Shown: positions 1 through 8,753, counted from the first letter of the stretch. The stretch is DNA of 64,000 nt from Zeimonas sp032027205 (GCA_032027205.1 JAVSMN010000001.1:3227418-3291417), one strand, 5' to 3'. The notes: generated by a model from the letters alone, not told the origin. Program-made: numbers and translations.

Positions 1-1
1 C

Positions 2-247
2 GCGGCGGTCGACGAGGCGGGTGCGATGGCCGACAACGCCACGGCGCTGGCGATGACCTGGGGTGATGCAGACACGGCGGGCGGCGCGCTGCTGTCGTCC
101 GACGACGTGCCCGACGGCGCGATCACGACGACGATCGCGGTGGGCCAGCTCGACGCCGGTTCGCCGGCCGACGTGCTCAGCGAGGACGAGATCGAGCGTA
201 CGATCCGGGAGATTCGCGAGGCGATCTCGCGCACCGGGAACCACTGA
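2..247 (+). CDS. PP2C-type serine/threonine phosphatase, C-terminal fragment
   Basis: The frame is open from the window edge and encodes about 81 residues, so only the C-terminal end of the gene is present. The segment reading DNATALAMTWG matches the last conserved strand of PP2C phosphatases, where an Asp-Asn pair contributes to the metal site. A short acidic tail (SEDEIERTIREIREAI) follows. A PP2C phosphatase directly upstream of rph is the usual order in Burkholderiales, often with a kinase further upstream, and that context carries much of the assignment. The next gene starts 4 bases after the stop codon, so they are probably co-transcribed. Confidence 0.6.
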   Translation, partial: AAVDEAGAMADNATALAMTWGDADTAGGALLSSDDVPDGAITTTIAVGQLDAGSPADVLSEDEIERTIREIREAISRTGNH

Positions 248-251
248 AGGC

Positions 252-974
252 ATGTCGATACGTCCGAGCGGGCGCGCGCCCGACGCGCTGCGTCCGGTTC
301 GTCTGGAGAGAGGATTCACCCGGCACGCGGAGGGCTCCGTGCTCGTCGCCTTCGGCGACACGCGGGTGCTGTGCACGGCCAGCGTCGAGAAGAAGGTGCC
401 GCCGTTCCTGCGCGGAGCGGGTCGCGGCTGGCTCACGGCCGAATACGGAATGCTTCCGCGCTCCACGCACACGCGCAGCGATCGCGAAGCCGCGCGCGGC
501 AAGCAGAGCGGCCGTACGCAGGAGATCCAGCGGCTGATCGGGCGCAGCCTGCGCGCGGTGTTCGATCTCGAGCGCCTCGGCGAGCGCACGATCACGCTCG
601 ATTGCGACGTTCTGCAGGCCGACGGCGGCACGCGCACCGCAGCGATCACAGGCGCCTTCGTCGCCGCGCACGATGCGGTTGCGTGGCTCCTCGAGCACGG
701 CGAGATCGACGCGAGCCCGGTGCGCGACTTCGTCGCCGCCGTTTCGGTCGGACTGTTCGAGGGCACGCCGGTGCTCGATCTCGATTACGCCGAGGATTCC
801 TCCTGCGACACCGACTTGAACGTCGTCATGACGGGCGGGGGCGGCTTCGTCGAAGTGCAGGGTACGGCCGAGGGCGAGCCGTTCACGCGCGCGCAGATGG
901 ATGCGCTGCTCGGCCTGGCGACCGATGGAATCGTGCGGCTCGTCGAGCTGCAGCGAAAGGCGCTCGCGTCGTGA
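252..974 (+). CDS. rph: Ribonuclease PH (tRNA 3'-end phosphorolytic trimming)
   Basis: The product is 240 residues, the normal length for RNase PH. This enzyme removes nucleotides downstream of the CCA end of tRNA precursors using phosphate. The N-terminus (RPSGRAPDALRPVRLERGF), the ADGGTRTAAITGA core motif and the SCDTDLNVVMTGGGGFVEVQG segment are all characteristic. A longer open frame extends upstream to position 63, but that part lies over the phosphatase gene in another frame; ATG 252 gives the family N-terminus. It is followed by rdgB and hemW in the conserved betaproteobacterial order. Confidence 0.97.
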   Translation: MSIRPSGRAPDALRPVRLERGFTRHAEGSVLVAFGDTRVLCTASVEKKVPPFLRGAGRGWLTAEYGMLPRSTHTRSDREAARGKQSGRTQEIQRLIGRSLRAVFDLERLGERTITLDCDVLQADGGTRTAAITGAFVAAHDAVAWLLEHGEIDASPVRDFVAAVSVGLFEGTPVLDLDYAEDSSCDTDLNVVMTGGGGFVEVQGTAEGEPFTRAQMDALLGLATDGIVRLVELQRKALAS

Positions 975-987
975 AGGGGCGGGCGCG

Positions 988-1623
988 ATGAAGCTCGACC
1001 GCATCGTGCTCGCATCGGGCAACGCCGGGAAGCTCGCCGAACTCAGTGCGCTGCTAGCGCCGCTCGGCGTCGCGGTGCAGGCGCAGGCCGCGCTCGGCGT
1101 CACCGAGGCGGAGGAGCCGCACAGCACGTTCATCGAGAACGCGCTGGCGAAGGCGCGGCGCGCAAGCCGGCTCACCGGGCTGCCGGCGATCGCCGACGAT
1201 TCGGGCCTGTGCGTCAACGCGCTGGGCGGTCGGCCGGGCGTGCTCTCGGCGCGCTGGGCGTCGGCCGGCGGCAACGACAGCGTCGACACCGACCGCGCCG
1301 AGCGCGACCGCGCGAACAACGCCAGGCTCGTGCAGGAGCTCGCCGGCTGCGCGGACCGCCGCGCGCATTTCTATTGCGTGCTCGTGCTGATGCGTGCCGC
1401 CGACGACCCGCAACCGATCGTCGCCGACGCGAGTTGGGCGGGCGAAGTGATCGATGTTCCGCGCGGCGCCGGCGGTTTCGGCTACGACCCGCACCTGCTG
1501 ATTCCGTCGCTCGGCCGCACGGCGGCCGAACTCGACGCGGTTACCAAGAATCGACTCAGCCACCGCGGCCGTGCCATGCGCGCGTTGATCGAGCGCCTGC
1601 GCGAGGCCGGCGCGATCGGGTGA
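988..1623 (+). CDS. rdgB: RdgB/HAM1 dITP/XTP pyrophosphatase
   Basis: The protein has 211 residues. It hydrolyses non-canonical purine triphosphates (dITP, XTP) to monophosphates and so keeps deaminated bases out of DNA and RNA. The N-terminal ASGNAGKLAE motif is the family's nucleotide-binding signature. FIENALAKARRAS and the IADDSGLCVNALGGRPGVLSAR-type block supply the metal and base contacts, and GGFGYDPHLLIP is the conserved late motif. It starts 13 bases after rph. Its TGA stop shares one base with the hemW ATG (TGATG), indicating translational coupling. Confidence 0.97.
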   Translation: MKLDRIVLASGNAGKLAELSALLAPLGVAVQAQAALGVTEAEEPHSTFIENALAKARRASRLTGLPAIADDSGLCVNALGGRPGVLSARWASAGGNDSVDTDRAERDRANNARLVQELAGCADRRAHFYCVLVLMRAADDPQPIVADASWAGEVIDVPRGAGGFGYDPHLLIPSLGRTAAELDAVTKNRLSHRGRAMRALIERLREAGAIG

Positions 1624-2864
1624 TGGCGGCGGGTTCGAAAGGCCCGGGCGCCGAAACGCGCATCGGCGCGATCACGCGTCGATCGGCGGGCGACGAAAGC
1701 TCGGGCGTGCGTTCGGCGCCTCCGCTGTCGGTCTACGTTCACCTGCCGTGGTGCATCCGCAAGTGTCCGTACTGCGATTTCAACTCCCACGCTGTCCTCG
1801 AAGGCGACGAAGTGCCCGAGCGGCGCTATCTCGATGCGCTGCGCGCCGACCTCGAAGCGGCGCTGCCGCAGGTATGGGGGCGGCCGGTGCAGACGATCTT
1901 CGTCGGCGGGGGCACGCCGAGCCTGTTTTCGCCGGAGTCGATCGATGCGCTGCTGACGATGCTGCGCACGCTGCTGCCGGTCGTGCCGGGCGCCGAGATC
2001 ACGATGGAGGCCAACCCCGGCACCTTCGAGGCGGCGCGCTTTCGCGCGTTCGCGCAGGCGGGCGTCACGCGCCTGTCGATCGGCGTGCAGAGCTTCGACG
2101 ACGATGCGCTGCGTCGCATCGGGCGCGTGCATGACGCGGCGCAGGCGCGGCGCGCGATCGAGACGGCGGCGCAGCACTTCGACACGTGGAACCTCGACCT
2201 GATGTATGCGCTGCCGGGGCAGACGCTCGATGCGCTGCGCGCCGACCTGCGCGAGGCGCTGGCGTTCGCGCCGCCGCATCTGTCGTACTACCACCTGACG
2301 CTCGAACCCAACACGGCCTTCGCGCTGCACCCGCCGTCGCTTCCTGACGACGACGAAGCGAGCGAGATGCAGTCGGTGATCGAGGACGAGACGCAGCGCG
2401 CCGGCCTGCAGCACTACGAGATTTCGGCCTATGCGCGCACGCATCGGCGCTGCGCGCACAACCTGAATTACTGGCAGTTCGGCGACTATCTCGGACTGGG
2501 CGCAGGCGCGCACGGCAAGCTGTCGTTCCAGGACCGCATCGTGCGCGAGGCACGCGTGCGCAACCCGCGCGAATACCTGCGCGCGGCGCTGGGCGAGAGC
2601 AGCGAGGGGCCGATCGCAACGTCGCATGCGGTGCCCGCCCGCGAGTTGCCTTTCGAGTTCATGCTCAACGCGCTGCGCCTGACCGACGGCGTTCCGGCCG
2701 CCTGGTTCGTCGAGCGCACGGGGCTGTCCTCGCTCGCGATCGCCGACCCGGTGGCGCGCGCGGTGCAGCGCGGACTGCTCGATCCCGATCCGACCGTGTA
2801 TCGCCCGACCCCGCTGGGCGCGCGCTTCCTGAACGACCTGCAGCAGATGTTCCTGCCCGAATGA
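1623..2864 (+). CDS. hemW: Radical SAM haem chaperone HemW (HemN-like)
   Basis: The product has 413 residues and carries a radical SAM cysteine motif C44-x3-C48-x2-C51 (CIRKCPYC). The FVGGGTPSLF and TMEANPGTF motifs are shared with the HemN/HemW family, and the C-terminal HemN domain is present. HemW proteins of this length act as haem chaperones rather than coproporphyrinogen dehydrogenase, although many database entries call them HemN. The first roughly 30 residues are a non-conserved extension. The start overlaps the rdgB stop by one base, and the neighbourhood rph-rdgB-hemW is conserved. Confidence 0.93.
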   Translation: MAAGSKGPGAETRIGAITRRSAGDESSGVRSAPPLSVYVHLPWCIRKCPYCDFNSHAVLEGDEVPERRYLDALRADLEAALPQVWGRPVQTIFVGGGTPSLFSPESIDALLTMLRTLLPVVPGAEITMEANPGTFEAARFRAFAQAGVTRLSIGVQSFDDDALRRIGRVHDAAQARRAIETAAQHFDTWNLDLMYALPGQTLDALRADLREALAFAPPHLSYYHLTLEPNTAFALHPPSLPDDDEASEMQSVIEDETQRAGLQHYEISAYARTHRRCAHNLNYWQFGDYLGLGAGAHGKLSFQDRIVREARVRNPREYLRAALGESSEGPIATSHAVPARELPFEFMLNALRLTDGVPAAWFVERTGLSSLAIADPVARAVQRGLLDPDPTVYRPTPLGARFLNDLQQMFLPE

Positions 2865-2881
2865 CGATGAAGGAGGAGTCC

Positions 2882-4585
2882 ATGGACGCGATCCAGACGA
2901 CGATGATGCCGGTGCCGCTGTCGCTGAACCGGCTGCTCGAGCATGCGGGCCGGCTCTTTCCCGAGCGCGAGATCGTCTCGCGCCTGCCTGACAAGTCGCT
3001 GCGCCGGCACAGCTACGGCCAGTGGTACGAACGCACGCGCGCGCTGGCGGCGGCACTGCAGAAGCTCGGCCTTCGCCGCGGCGATCGCGTCGCCACGCTG
3101 TGCTGGAACCACCACGCGCACCTGGAGGCGTATTTCGGCATTCCGGCCGCCGGCGGCGTGATGCATACGCTGAACCTGCGCCTGGCGCCCGACGATCTCG
3201 GCTGGATCGCACATCACGCGAAGGATCGCTTCCTGATCGTCGACGACACGCTGTTGCCGCTGTACGAGCGCTTCGCGTCGCTGCACCGCTTCGAGCGCGT
3301 GATCGTGTTCCCGTTCTCCGGGGCGCCGGTGGCCGAGCGCGACGGCGACGAGGCGCAGGGGCTGGCGGCTATCGACGACTACGAGCGGCTGCTGTCGCAG
3401 GCGGGGGGCGCGCTGGCCGACCCCAAGGGCGGCGGATTCACCTACGTGTCGCACGATGAGAACGACCCGGTGGCGATGTGCTACACGTCGGGCACCACGG
3501 GCCGGCCCAAGGGCGTCGTCTATTCGCACCGCTCGACGGTGCTGCACTCGCTGAATTGCGCGTTGCCCGACTACGTGGCGCTGTCGGCCAACGACGTCGT
3601 GCTGCCGGTCACGCCGATGTTCCACGCCAACTCGTGGGGCATCCCGTACGCCGCGGTGATGCTCGGCTCGAAGATCGTCTTTCCCGGGCCGCATCTGCAT
3701 CCCGACGATCTGCTCGACCTGATGCAGCTCGAGCCGCCGACACTGGCGCTCGGCGTGCCAACCATCTGGCTGGGCATGATCCAGTCTTTCGAGGCGAATC
3801 CCGGGCGCTGGAAGCTGCCGAGCGGGATGCGCAGCATGGTGGGCGGTGCTGCGGTGCCCGAGTCGCTGATCCGTGCCTTCGCGCGTAACGGCGTGCGGCT
3901 GGCGCAGGGCTGGGGGATGACCGAGACCTCGCCGATGGCGTCGCTGTTCTTCGAGAAGCCCGAGCTGCGCGGCACGCAGAGCGATGACCAATGGTTCGCG
4001 CGCAAGGCGACCTGCGGCATTCCGGTGCCGTTGGTCGAAGTGCGGATCATGGGCGAGGGCGGGCCGGCCGACTGGAACGGCGCGGACGTAGGCGAGCTGC
4101 AGGTGCGCGGCCCGTTCATCACCGGCTCGTATCACGAGGAGCCGCGCAGCGTCGACAAGTTCACCGACGACGGCTGGCTGCGCACCGGCGACGTCGCCTC
4201 GGTCGATCCGCACGGCTACATCCGGATCAGCGATCGCACGAAGGACCTGATCAAGTCGGGCGGCGAGTGGATCAGCTCGGTCGATCTCGAGAACGCGATC
4301 ATGGCGCACCCGGCGGTGGCCGAAGCCGCGGTGATCGCGATCGCACATCCGAAGTGGGGCGAACGGCCGCTCGCCTGCGTCGTGCTCAAGCCAGGCAAGC
4401 AGCTCACCGCGGGCGAGTTGCGCGAGTTCCTCGCGCCGAAGTGCGCGCGCTGGCAGCTGCCCGACGCGGTCGAGTTCGTCGACGAGATCCCGCGCACCTC
4501 CACAGGCAAGTTCTGGAAAGTGAAGCTGCGCCAGCGCTACGCCGACTGGCGCTGGCCGCAGGACGCGGTGACGCCGCAGGAGTAG
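2882..4585 (+). CDS. AMP-dependent fatty acyl-CoA ligase (AlkK-like)
   Basis: This 567-residue ANL-superfamily enzyme activates a carboxylic acid to an acyl-AMP and then an acyl-CoA. The P-loop YTSGTTGRPKGVVYSH starts near residue 201, the GWGMTETSP adenylate motif lies near residue 343, and the C-terminal TGKFWKVKLRQRY segment carries the catalytic lysine. A strong AAGGAGGAG ribosome site at 2869-2877 decides for ATG 2882 over the in-frame ATGs at 2861 and 2867. Similarity is closest to medium- and long-chain ligases of the AlkK type; the exact substrate cannot be read from sequence. It converges on the next gene with a 2-base gap. Confidence 0.88.
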   Translation: MDAIQTTMMPVPLSLNRLLEHAGRLFPEREIVSRLPDKSLRRHSYGQWYERTRALAAALQKLGLRRGDRVATLCWNHHAHLEAYFGIPAAGGVMHTLNLRLAPDDLGWIAHHAKDRFLIVDDTLLPLYERFASLHRFERVIVFPFSGAPVAERDGDEAQGLAAIDDYERLLSQAGGALADPKGGGFTYVSHDENDPVAMCYTSGTTGRPKGVVYSHRSTVLHSLNCALPDYVALSANDVVLPVTPMFHANSWGIPYAAVMLGSKIVFPGPHLHPDDLLDLMQLEPPTLALGVPTIWLGMIQSFEANPGRWKLPSGMRSMVGGAAVPESLIRAFARNGVRLAQGWGMTETSPMASLFFEKPELRGTQSDDQWFARKATCGIPVPLVEVRIMGEGGPADWNGADVGELQVRGPFITGSYHEEPRSVDKFTDDGWLRTGDVASVDPHGYIRISDRTKDLIKSGGEWISSVDLENAIMAHPAVAEAAVIAIAHPKWGERPLACVVLKPGKQLTAGELREFLAPKCARWQLPDAVEFVDEIPRTSTGKFWKVKLRQRYADWRWPQDAVTPQE

Positions 4586-4587
4586 CG

Positions 4588-6390
4588 TTACTTCTTGAGG
4601 TGGCCGGCCGCCTCGGCGATGTACGGCCCGCAGATCGCCGCGTTGATCTTGCAGTCGAGAAGCACCGGTCCCTCGTCGCGCGAGCGCAGCAGCGGCGCTG
4701 CGTCGCGCAACTGCTCAAGCGTGCGGATCGTCGCCGTGCGGAATCCAAAGGCCTCCGCCACCGGCGCGTAGTCGACGTCGGGGAACATCGCCTGCGCGAC
4801 CGGCATGTTCTCCAGGCGCAGGTAGTGCATCTCGGCGCCGTAGGCGCAGTCGTTCATCACGACGACGACCAGCGGAACGTCCTCGCGCACTGCCGTCTCC
4901 AGTTCGCCGAGCGTCATCAGCAGTCCGCCGTCGCCGATGACGAGCACCGTCGTCTGGTCGGGGCGCGCCTTCGCGAAGCCGAGCGCCGTGCCGAAGGCCA
5001 TTCCCACCGAGAAGAAATCCCACGGCAGCTTCAGATGCTCGGGGCCGAGCGTCGACAGGAAGGGCAGCGTCTGCACGAAGTTGCCGGAATCGAAGACGAG
5101 GTTGCGGTCGGGCGGCAACAGCCTGTCCAGCTCGACGGCAAGCGCGCGCGGGTCGACCGTGCGTGGCGTGTGCTCGGGGCGGAACTCCTGCGTCCATTCG
5201 AACTGCGCCAGATGCCGGCGGTTGTCTTCGCTACGCAACGGCTGCTCGGCAGGCGTCCGTTCGGGCAGCGCCTCGAGCAGTTGTTCGGCCACGGCTTTCG
5301 CGTCGCCGACGACCGCGACGTCGGCCGGCCCCCAGCGGCCGATGTGGCTGCGATCGCGGTCGATGTGAACGATCGGCGCACCGGCGGCCAGCGCCGCGCC
5401 CGCGCTCGTGGTCCGCTGGTTGAAGCTCGCGCCGAAGACGACGATGCAGTCGGCCTCGTCCATCAGGCGTCGGCCCGCGGAGTGCGAGAACGAGCCAATG
5501 ACGCCGACGTCGAACGGATGGCCGCGAAAGAGGTCCTTCGCTTTCAGCGAAGTGGCGAGCACCGCGCCCAACCGATCGGCGAGTCGCTCGATCGCTTCGC
5601 GCGCACCCGCGCGCACCGCGCCGACGCCGCAGACGAAGAGCGGCTTGCGGCTGCGCTGCAGGACGGCAGTGGCGGTGGCGATCGATGCGGGCGACGCGCG
5701 GCCGGCGTCGCGCGGCCGACGCGCGGCGGCGAGCGCCTCGGCTACAACGCGGGCGGCGGAGGCCGATGGCGTCGTGCCGGGATCGGCGACTTCGGCGCCG
5801 GCGGGAGTGGCATTGGCTGCCGCTTCGACCTCGATCTCCGCGGTCTGCACGTCCACCGGCAGCAGCAGCGCGACGGCCTCGCCGCGTCGCGCGTGCGCGA
5901 CCGCCAGTCGCAGCGTCTCGCGTGCGCCGTCCGGCGAACGCGCGACGAAGGTGCGGATGCCGGCCGCGGTAAGTATGCCTTCCGCGTTCAGTGCCTTGCC
6001 GTCGGGGCCCAGTTCGTTGCGCGAGGGGACGCCGATCGGCGCGTCGCCGTACATCAGCAGCAGCTTCGAACCGGTGCGGCTCGCACTGACCGCGCCGTGC
6101 AGGCTGTTGGCTGTTGCCGGTCCGCGACCGATCAGGGCGAGCCCGATTTCGCCGCTGGCCGACGCCCATCCGTCGGCCATCGCGATCGCGCTGTTCTCGT
6201 GTCTCGCCGCGTGGAACGGAACGCCCATCGCGTCGAGCGTCGAGGCAAGCAGCATCGTGTCGTCGCTCATCAGCCCGAACACCGGCGCATCGAGCGCCCG
6301 CAGGTCGTGCGCGAGTGCTTCGTAGACGGGACGCGTGGTGGACGAAACACCGGTCGGCCGGGCGGTCGCTTGCGGTTCGAATGCGGACAC
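4588..6390 (-). CDS. Thiamine-diphosphate-dependent enzyme, acetolactate synthase/decarboxylase type
   Basis: The product has 600 residues with the three-domain fold of POX/acetolactate synthase-like enzymes. The conserved cofactor-activating glutamate is visible as E65 (RHENSAIAMADGWA). The ThDP/metal motif is IGDGGLLMTLGELETA ending about 30 residues later in MNDCAYG. The middle domain contains a nucleotide-fold region (FVCGVGAVRAGAREAIERLA). The start is a GTG with TGGAG eight bases upstream. No partner subunit lies nearby, so it is unlikely to be the biosynthetic IlvB. A 2-ketoacid decarboxylase or carboligase is more probable, and the substrate is unknown. Confidence 0.82.
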   Translation of the reverse strand: MSAFEPQATARPTGVSSTTRPVYEALAHDLRALDAPVFGLMSDDTMLLASTLDAMGVPFHAARHENSAIAMADGWASASGEIGLALIGRGPATANSLHGAVSASRTGSKLLLMYGDAPIGVPSRNELGPDGKALNAEGILTAAGIRTFVARSPDGARETLRLAVAHARRGEAVALLLPVDVQTAEIEVEAAANATPAGAEVADPGTTPSASAARVVAEALAAARRPRDAGRASPASIATATAVLQRSRKPLFVCGVGAVRAGAREAIERLADRLGAVLATSLKAKDLFRGHPFDVGVIGSFSHSAGRRLMDEADCIVVFGASFNQRTTSAGAALAAGAPIVHIDRDRSHIGRWGPADVAVVGDAKAVAEQLLEALPERTPAEQPLRSEDNRRHLAQFEWTQEFRPEHTPRTVDPRALAVELDRLLPPDRNLVFDSGNFVQTLPFLSTLGPEHLKLPWDFFSVGMAFGTALGFAKARPDQTTVLVIGDGGLLMTLGELETAVREDVPLVVVVMNDCAYGAEMHYLRLENMPVAQAMFPDVDYAPVAEAFGFRTATIRTLEQLRDAAPLLRSRDEGPVLLDCKINAAICGPYIAEAAGHLKK

Positions 6391-6512
6391 GTCGTCGTCT
6401 CCAGAAGATATATATCAAATGAAGAATATTGCAGTGACCCGATCCATCGGGCAATGACCCTGTCGCGAACGCGCCATGTTGCACACGGTAGGCCGAACCG
6501 GAAGCGATAACA
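6391..6512. other. AT-rich part of the intergenic region between the ThDP enzyme and glnA
   Basis: The first third of this stretch is strikingly AT-rich for the window and includes the perfect palindrome GATATATATC at 6407-6416 and AATATT just beyond it. It lies directly upstream of the leftward ThDP enzyme and probably holds that gene's promoter or operator, but I could not place a convincing -35/-10 pair. A short open frame at 6476-6685 crosses the NtrC site and the glnA promoter and is not considered a gene. Confidence 0.4.
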
Positions 6513-6529
6513 TGCACCGGCACGGTGCA
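6513..6529 (+). promoter_or_regulatory. NtrC-binding site upstream of glnA
   Basis: TGCACC-GGCAC-GGTGCA is a perfect inverted repeat matching the enteric NtrC consensus TGCACC-N5-GGTGCA. It lies about 40 bases upstream of the -24 element of a sigma54 promoter, a typical enhancer position. NtrC itself is encoded about 3.3 kb downstream at 9830. A weaker half-site (TTGCACACGGT) sits further upstream near 6479. Confidence 0.85.
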
Positions 6530-6567
6530 TCGTGCGTGTCGCTGGTGCCGAAACGACGGCAATTTCG

Positions 6568-6584
6568 TGGCACGCATCCTGCTT
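6568..6584 (+). promoter_or_regulatory. Sigma54 (RpoN) promoter of glnA
   Basis: TGGCACGCATCCTGCTT matches the -24/-12 consensus TGGCACG-N4-TTGCW with a single mismatch. The invariant GG (6569-6570) and GC (6581-6582) are separated by exactly 10 bases. Transcription is expected to start near 6594, giving a leader of about 85 bases before glnA. The upstream perfect NtrC site supports NtrC-activated transcription under nitrogen limitation. Confidence 0.88.
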
Positions 6585-6677
6585 TGAAAGTACGGACGGC
6601 TTGTCTTCGAGCCGTGGCGAAAAGAGCGCAGAATCGCGCGTTCCCGACCGAATCCGATCCTCAGGAGAGTTCCCCAG

Positions 6678-8090
6678 ATGGCTAGCGTCCAGGACGTGAC
6701 CCGCATGATCGCGGACAACGAAGTGAAATTCGTCGATCTGCGCTTCACCGACACGCGCGGCAAGGAGCAGCACGTCTCGGTTCCGGCCAAGGGCTTCGAT
6801 GCCGAGAAATTCGAGACCGGCCACGCATTCGACGGATCGTCGATCGCGGGCTGGAAGGGCATCGAGGCTTCCGACATGCTGCTGATGCCCGATCCCGACA
6901 CCGCGTGCCTCGATCCGTTTCGCGAGGAGGCGACGCTGCTGCTCAGCTGCGACGTCATCGAGCCGTCCGACGGCGTGGGCTACGCGCGCGACCCTCGTTC
7001 GATCGGGCGGCGCGCCGAGGCGTACCTGAAGTCGAGCGGTATCGGCGACACGGCCTATTTCGGTCCGGAACCCGAGTTCTTCATTTTCGACTCGGTTACC
7101 TGGTCGATCGACATGTCGGGTTGCGCGGTGCGCATCCAGTCGGAGGAGGCGTCATGGTCGAGCGGCCGCGAGATCGAGGGCGGCAACCTCGCGCACCGTC
7201 CCGCGGTGAAGGGCGGCTATTTTCCGGTGCCTCCGGTCGATTCGTTCCAGGACATGCGCTCGGAGATGTGCCTGATCCTCGAGCAGATGGGCATTCCGGT
7301 CGAAGTGCACCACCACGAGGTGGGTGGGGCCGGGCAGAACGAGATCGGCACGCGATTCTCCACGCTGGTGCAGCGCGCCGATTGGCTGCAGCGTATGAAA
7401 TACGTGATTCATAACGTCGCGCATAGCTACGGCAAGACCGCGACCTTCATGCCCAAGCCGATCGTCGGCGACAACGGGTCGGGCATGCACGTGCACCAGT
7501 CGATCTGGAAGGAAGGGCAGAACCTGTTCGCCGGCGACAAGTACTCGGGGCTGTCGGACTTCGCGCTGCACTACATCGGCGGCGTCGTGCATCACGCGCG
7601 CGCGCTGAATGCGATCGCCAACCCGAGCACCAACTCGTATCGGCGGCTCGTCCCGCATTTCGAGGCGCCGGTGAAACTCGCCTACTCGGCCCGCAACCGC
7701 TCGGCGTCGATCCGCATTCCGTACGTGTCGAGCCCCAAGGGTCGGCGCGTCGAGGTGCGCTTTCCCGATCCGATGGCCAACCCGTACCTGCTGTTCGCCG
7801 CGCTGATGATGGCGGGGCTCGACGGCGTACAGAACCGCATGCATCCGGGCGAGCCGGCCGACAAGAACCTGTACGACCTGCCGCCCGAAGAGGAGGCGCG
7901 CATCCCCACCGTATGCGCGTCGCTCGACCAGGCGCTCGAGGCGCTCGATCGCGATCGCGAGTTCCTCACCCGCGGCAGCGTCTTCACCGACGACATGATC
8001 GACGCGTACCTGGCGCTCAAGGCCGAGGAGGTAGAGCGCGTGCGCATGACGACGCATCCGGTCGAGTTCGACCTCTACTACAGCCTATGA
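6678..8090 (+). CDS. glnA: Glutamine synthetase type I (GSI-beta), adenylylatable
   Basis: The 470-residue enzyme condenses glutamate and ammonia with ATP and is the main ammonia-assimilating enzyme. The glycine-rich FDGSSIAGWKG motif, the metal-binding PEPEFFIFD and the NGSGMHVHQS active-site block are present. Tyr399 in KNLYDLPPEE is the adenylylation site used by GlnE, which marks the GSI-beta subtype. AGGAGAG lies 10 bases upstream of the ATG. Expression is predicted from the sigma54 promoter and NtrC site above, and the downstream ntrB and ntrC genes close the regulatory circuit. Confidence 0.98.
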   Translation: MASVQDVTRMIADNEVKFVDLRFTDTRGKEQHVSVPAKGFDAEKFETGHAFDGSSIAGWKGIEASDMLLMPDPDTACLDPFREEATLLLSCDVIEPSDGVGYARDPRSIGRRAEAYLKSSGIGDTAYFGPEPEFFIFDSVTWSIDMSGCAVRIQSEEASWSSGREIEGGNLAHRPAVKGGYFPVPPVDSFQDMRSEMCLILEQMGIPVEVHHHEVGGAGQNEIGTRFSTLVQRADWLQRMKYVIHNVAHSYGKTATFMPKPIVGDNGSGMHVHQSIWKEGQNLFAGDKYSGLSDFALHYIGGVVHHARALNAIANPSTNSYRRLVPHFEAPVKLAYSARNRSASIRIPYVSSPKGRRVEVRFPDPMANPYLLFAALMMAGLDGVQNRMHPGEPADKNLYDLPPEEEARIPTVCASLDQALEALDRDREFLTRGSVFTDDMIDAYLALKAEEVERVRMTTHPVEFDLYYSL

Positions 8091-8142
8091 GCGGCACGGG
8101 TCGGGCCGCGCATTCCGCAGGTCGGTCGGCCGTTCGTCTGCC

Positions 8143-8171
8143 TTGGATTCGTCGTGCGGGCGTCTTACACT
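8143..8171 (+). promoter_or_regulatory. Putative sigma70 promoter for the DUF4124-ntrB-ntrC unit
   Basis: TTGGAT (8143-8148) and TACACT (8166-8171) are separated by 17 bases and resemble -35 and -10 elements. They lie 30 bases ahead of the DUF4124 start. The -10 element falls within the hairpin described next, so both readings may not hold at once. Confidence 0.35.
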
Positions 8172-8182
8172 CGGACGCCCGC
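8156..8182 (+). terminator. Hairpin between glnA and the DUF4124 gene
   Basis: GCGGGCGTC and GACGCCCGC form a perfect 9-base-pair GC-rich stem around a 9-base loop (8165-8173). There is no T-run after it, so it is not a canonical intrinsic terminator. It could attenuate read-through from the very strong glnA promoter into ntrBC, or protect the glnA mRNA 3' end. Confidence 0.4.
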
Positions 8183-8202
8183 CGCACAGGATCCTGACGT
8201 CC

Positions 8203-8709
8203 ATGATCGTCCGTTCCCGCCTCGAGATCGTCGCCTGCTTCGTTGCGGGCGCCGGGCTCGCTGCCTGCGCTCCGTCGGCGCTCGCCCAGGTCTACCGCTG
8301 CGATTCGCCCAACGGCGTGCCGGTGTACCAGGGCTCGTCGAGCGGCGCGAACTGCCGCCCGATCGACCTGCAGCCGCTCACCACAATCCCGGCGCCGAAG
8401 GTGCCCGCCGCGAAAACGCCGTCTCCGGCGGCGCGCGCGTCGCCCGAAGGCTTCCCGAAGGTCGACGGCACCGCGCAGCGCGCGCGCGACGGCGATCGGC
8501 GCCGCATCCTCGAGGACGAGTTGCAGAAGGAGCAGCAGCGGCTCGGCGAGCTCAATGCCGAGTACAAGAACGGCGAACCCGACCGCCTCGGCAACGAACG
8601 CAACTACCAGAGATACCTCGATCGCGTTGCCCGGCTCCAGGAGGACATCGCACGAACCGAGAGCAACATCGCGTCGCTGCGGCGCGAGCTGAGCACGATC
8701 CGCGACTAG
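8203..8709 (+). CDS. DUF4124 domain secreted/periplasmic protein
   Basis: The 168-residue product begins with a signal peptide (hydrophobic stretch VACFVAGAGLAACA, probable cleavage after ALAQ). A DUF4124 module follows (VYRCDSPNGVPVYQGSSSGANC), where a Y.C.D..G...Y pattern and a late cysteine are typical. The C-terminal half (about residues 85-160) is a charged coiled coil rich in Arg and Glu. Its role is unknown. A DUF4124 protein between glnA and ntrB recurs in betaproteobacteria. The start is chosen because it gives the signal peptide; an upstream in-frame ATG at 8143 would bury it. Confidence 0.8.
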   Translation: MIVRSRLEIVACFVAGAGLAACAPSALAQVYRCDSPNGVPVYQGSSSGANCRPIDLQPLTTIPAPKVPAAKTPSPAARASPEGFPKVDGTAQRARDGDRRRILEDELQKEQQRLGELNAEYKNGEPDRLGNERNYQRYLDRVARLQEDIARTESNIASLRRELSTIRD

Positions 8710-8753
8710 CAACCGGCGGCGCCGCGACGACGACGACCGTAGGCGCCGATTCG

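Noticed and set aside
6476..6685. Short rightward open frame of 69 residues upstream of glnA
   Set aside because: It covers the NtrC site, the sigma54 promoter and the glnA ribosome site, and its sequence has no recognisable features.
8156..8182. Classical intrinsic terminator after glnA
   Set aside because: The stem is perfect but no T-tract follows, so it is listed only as a hairpin with low confidence.
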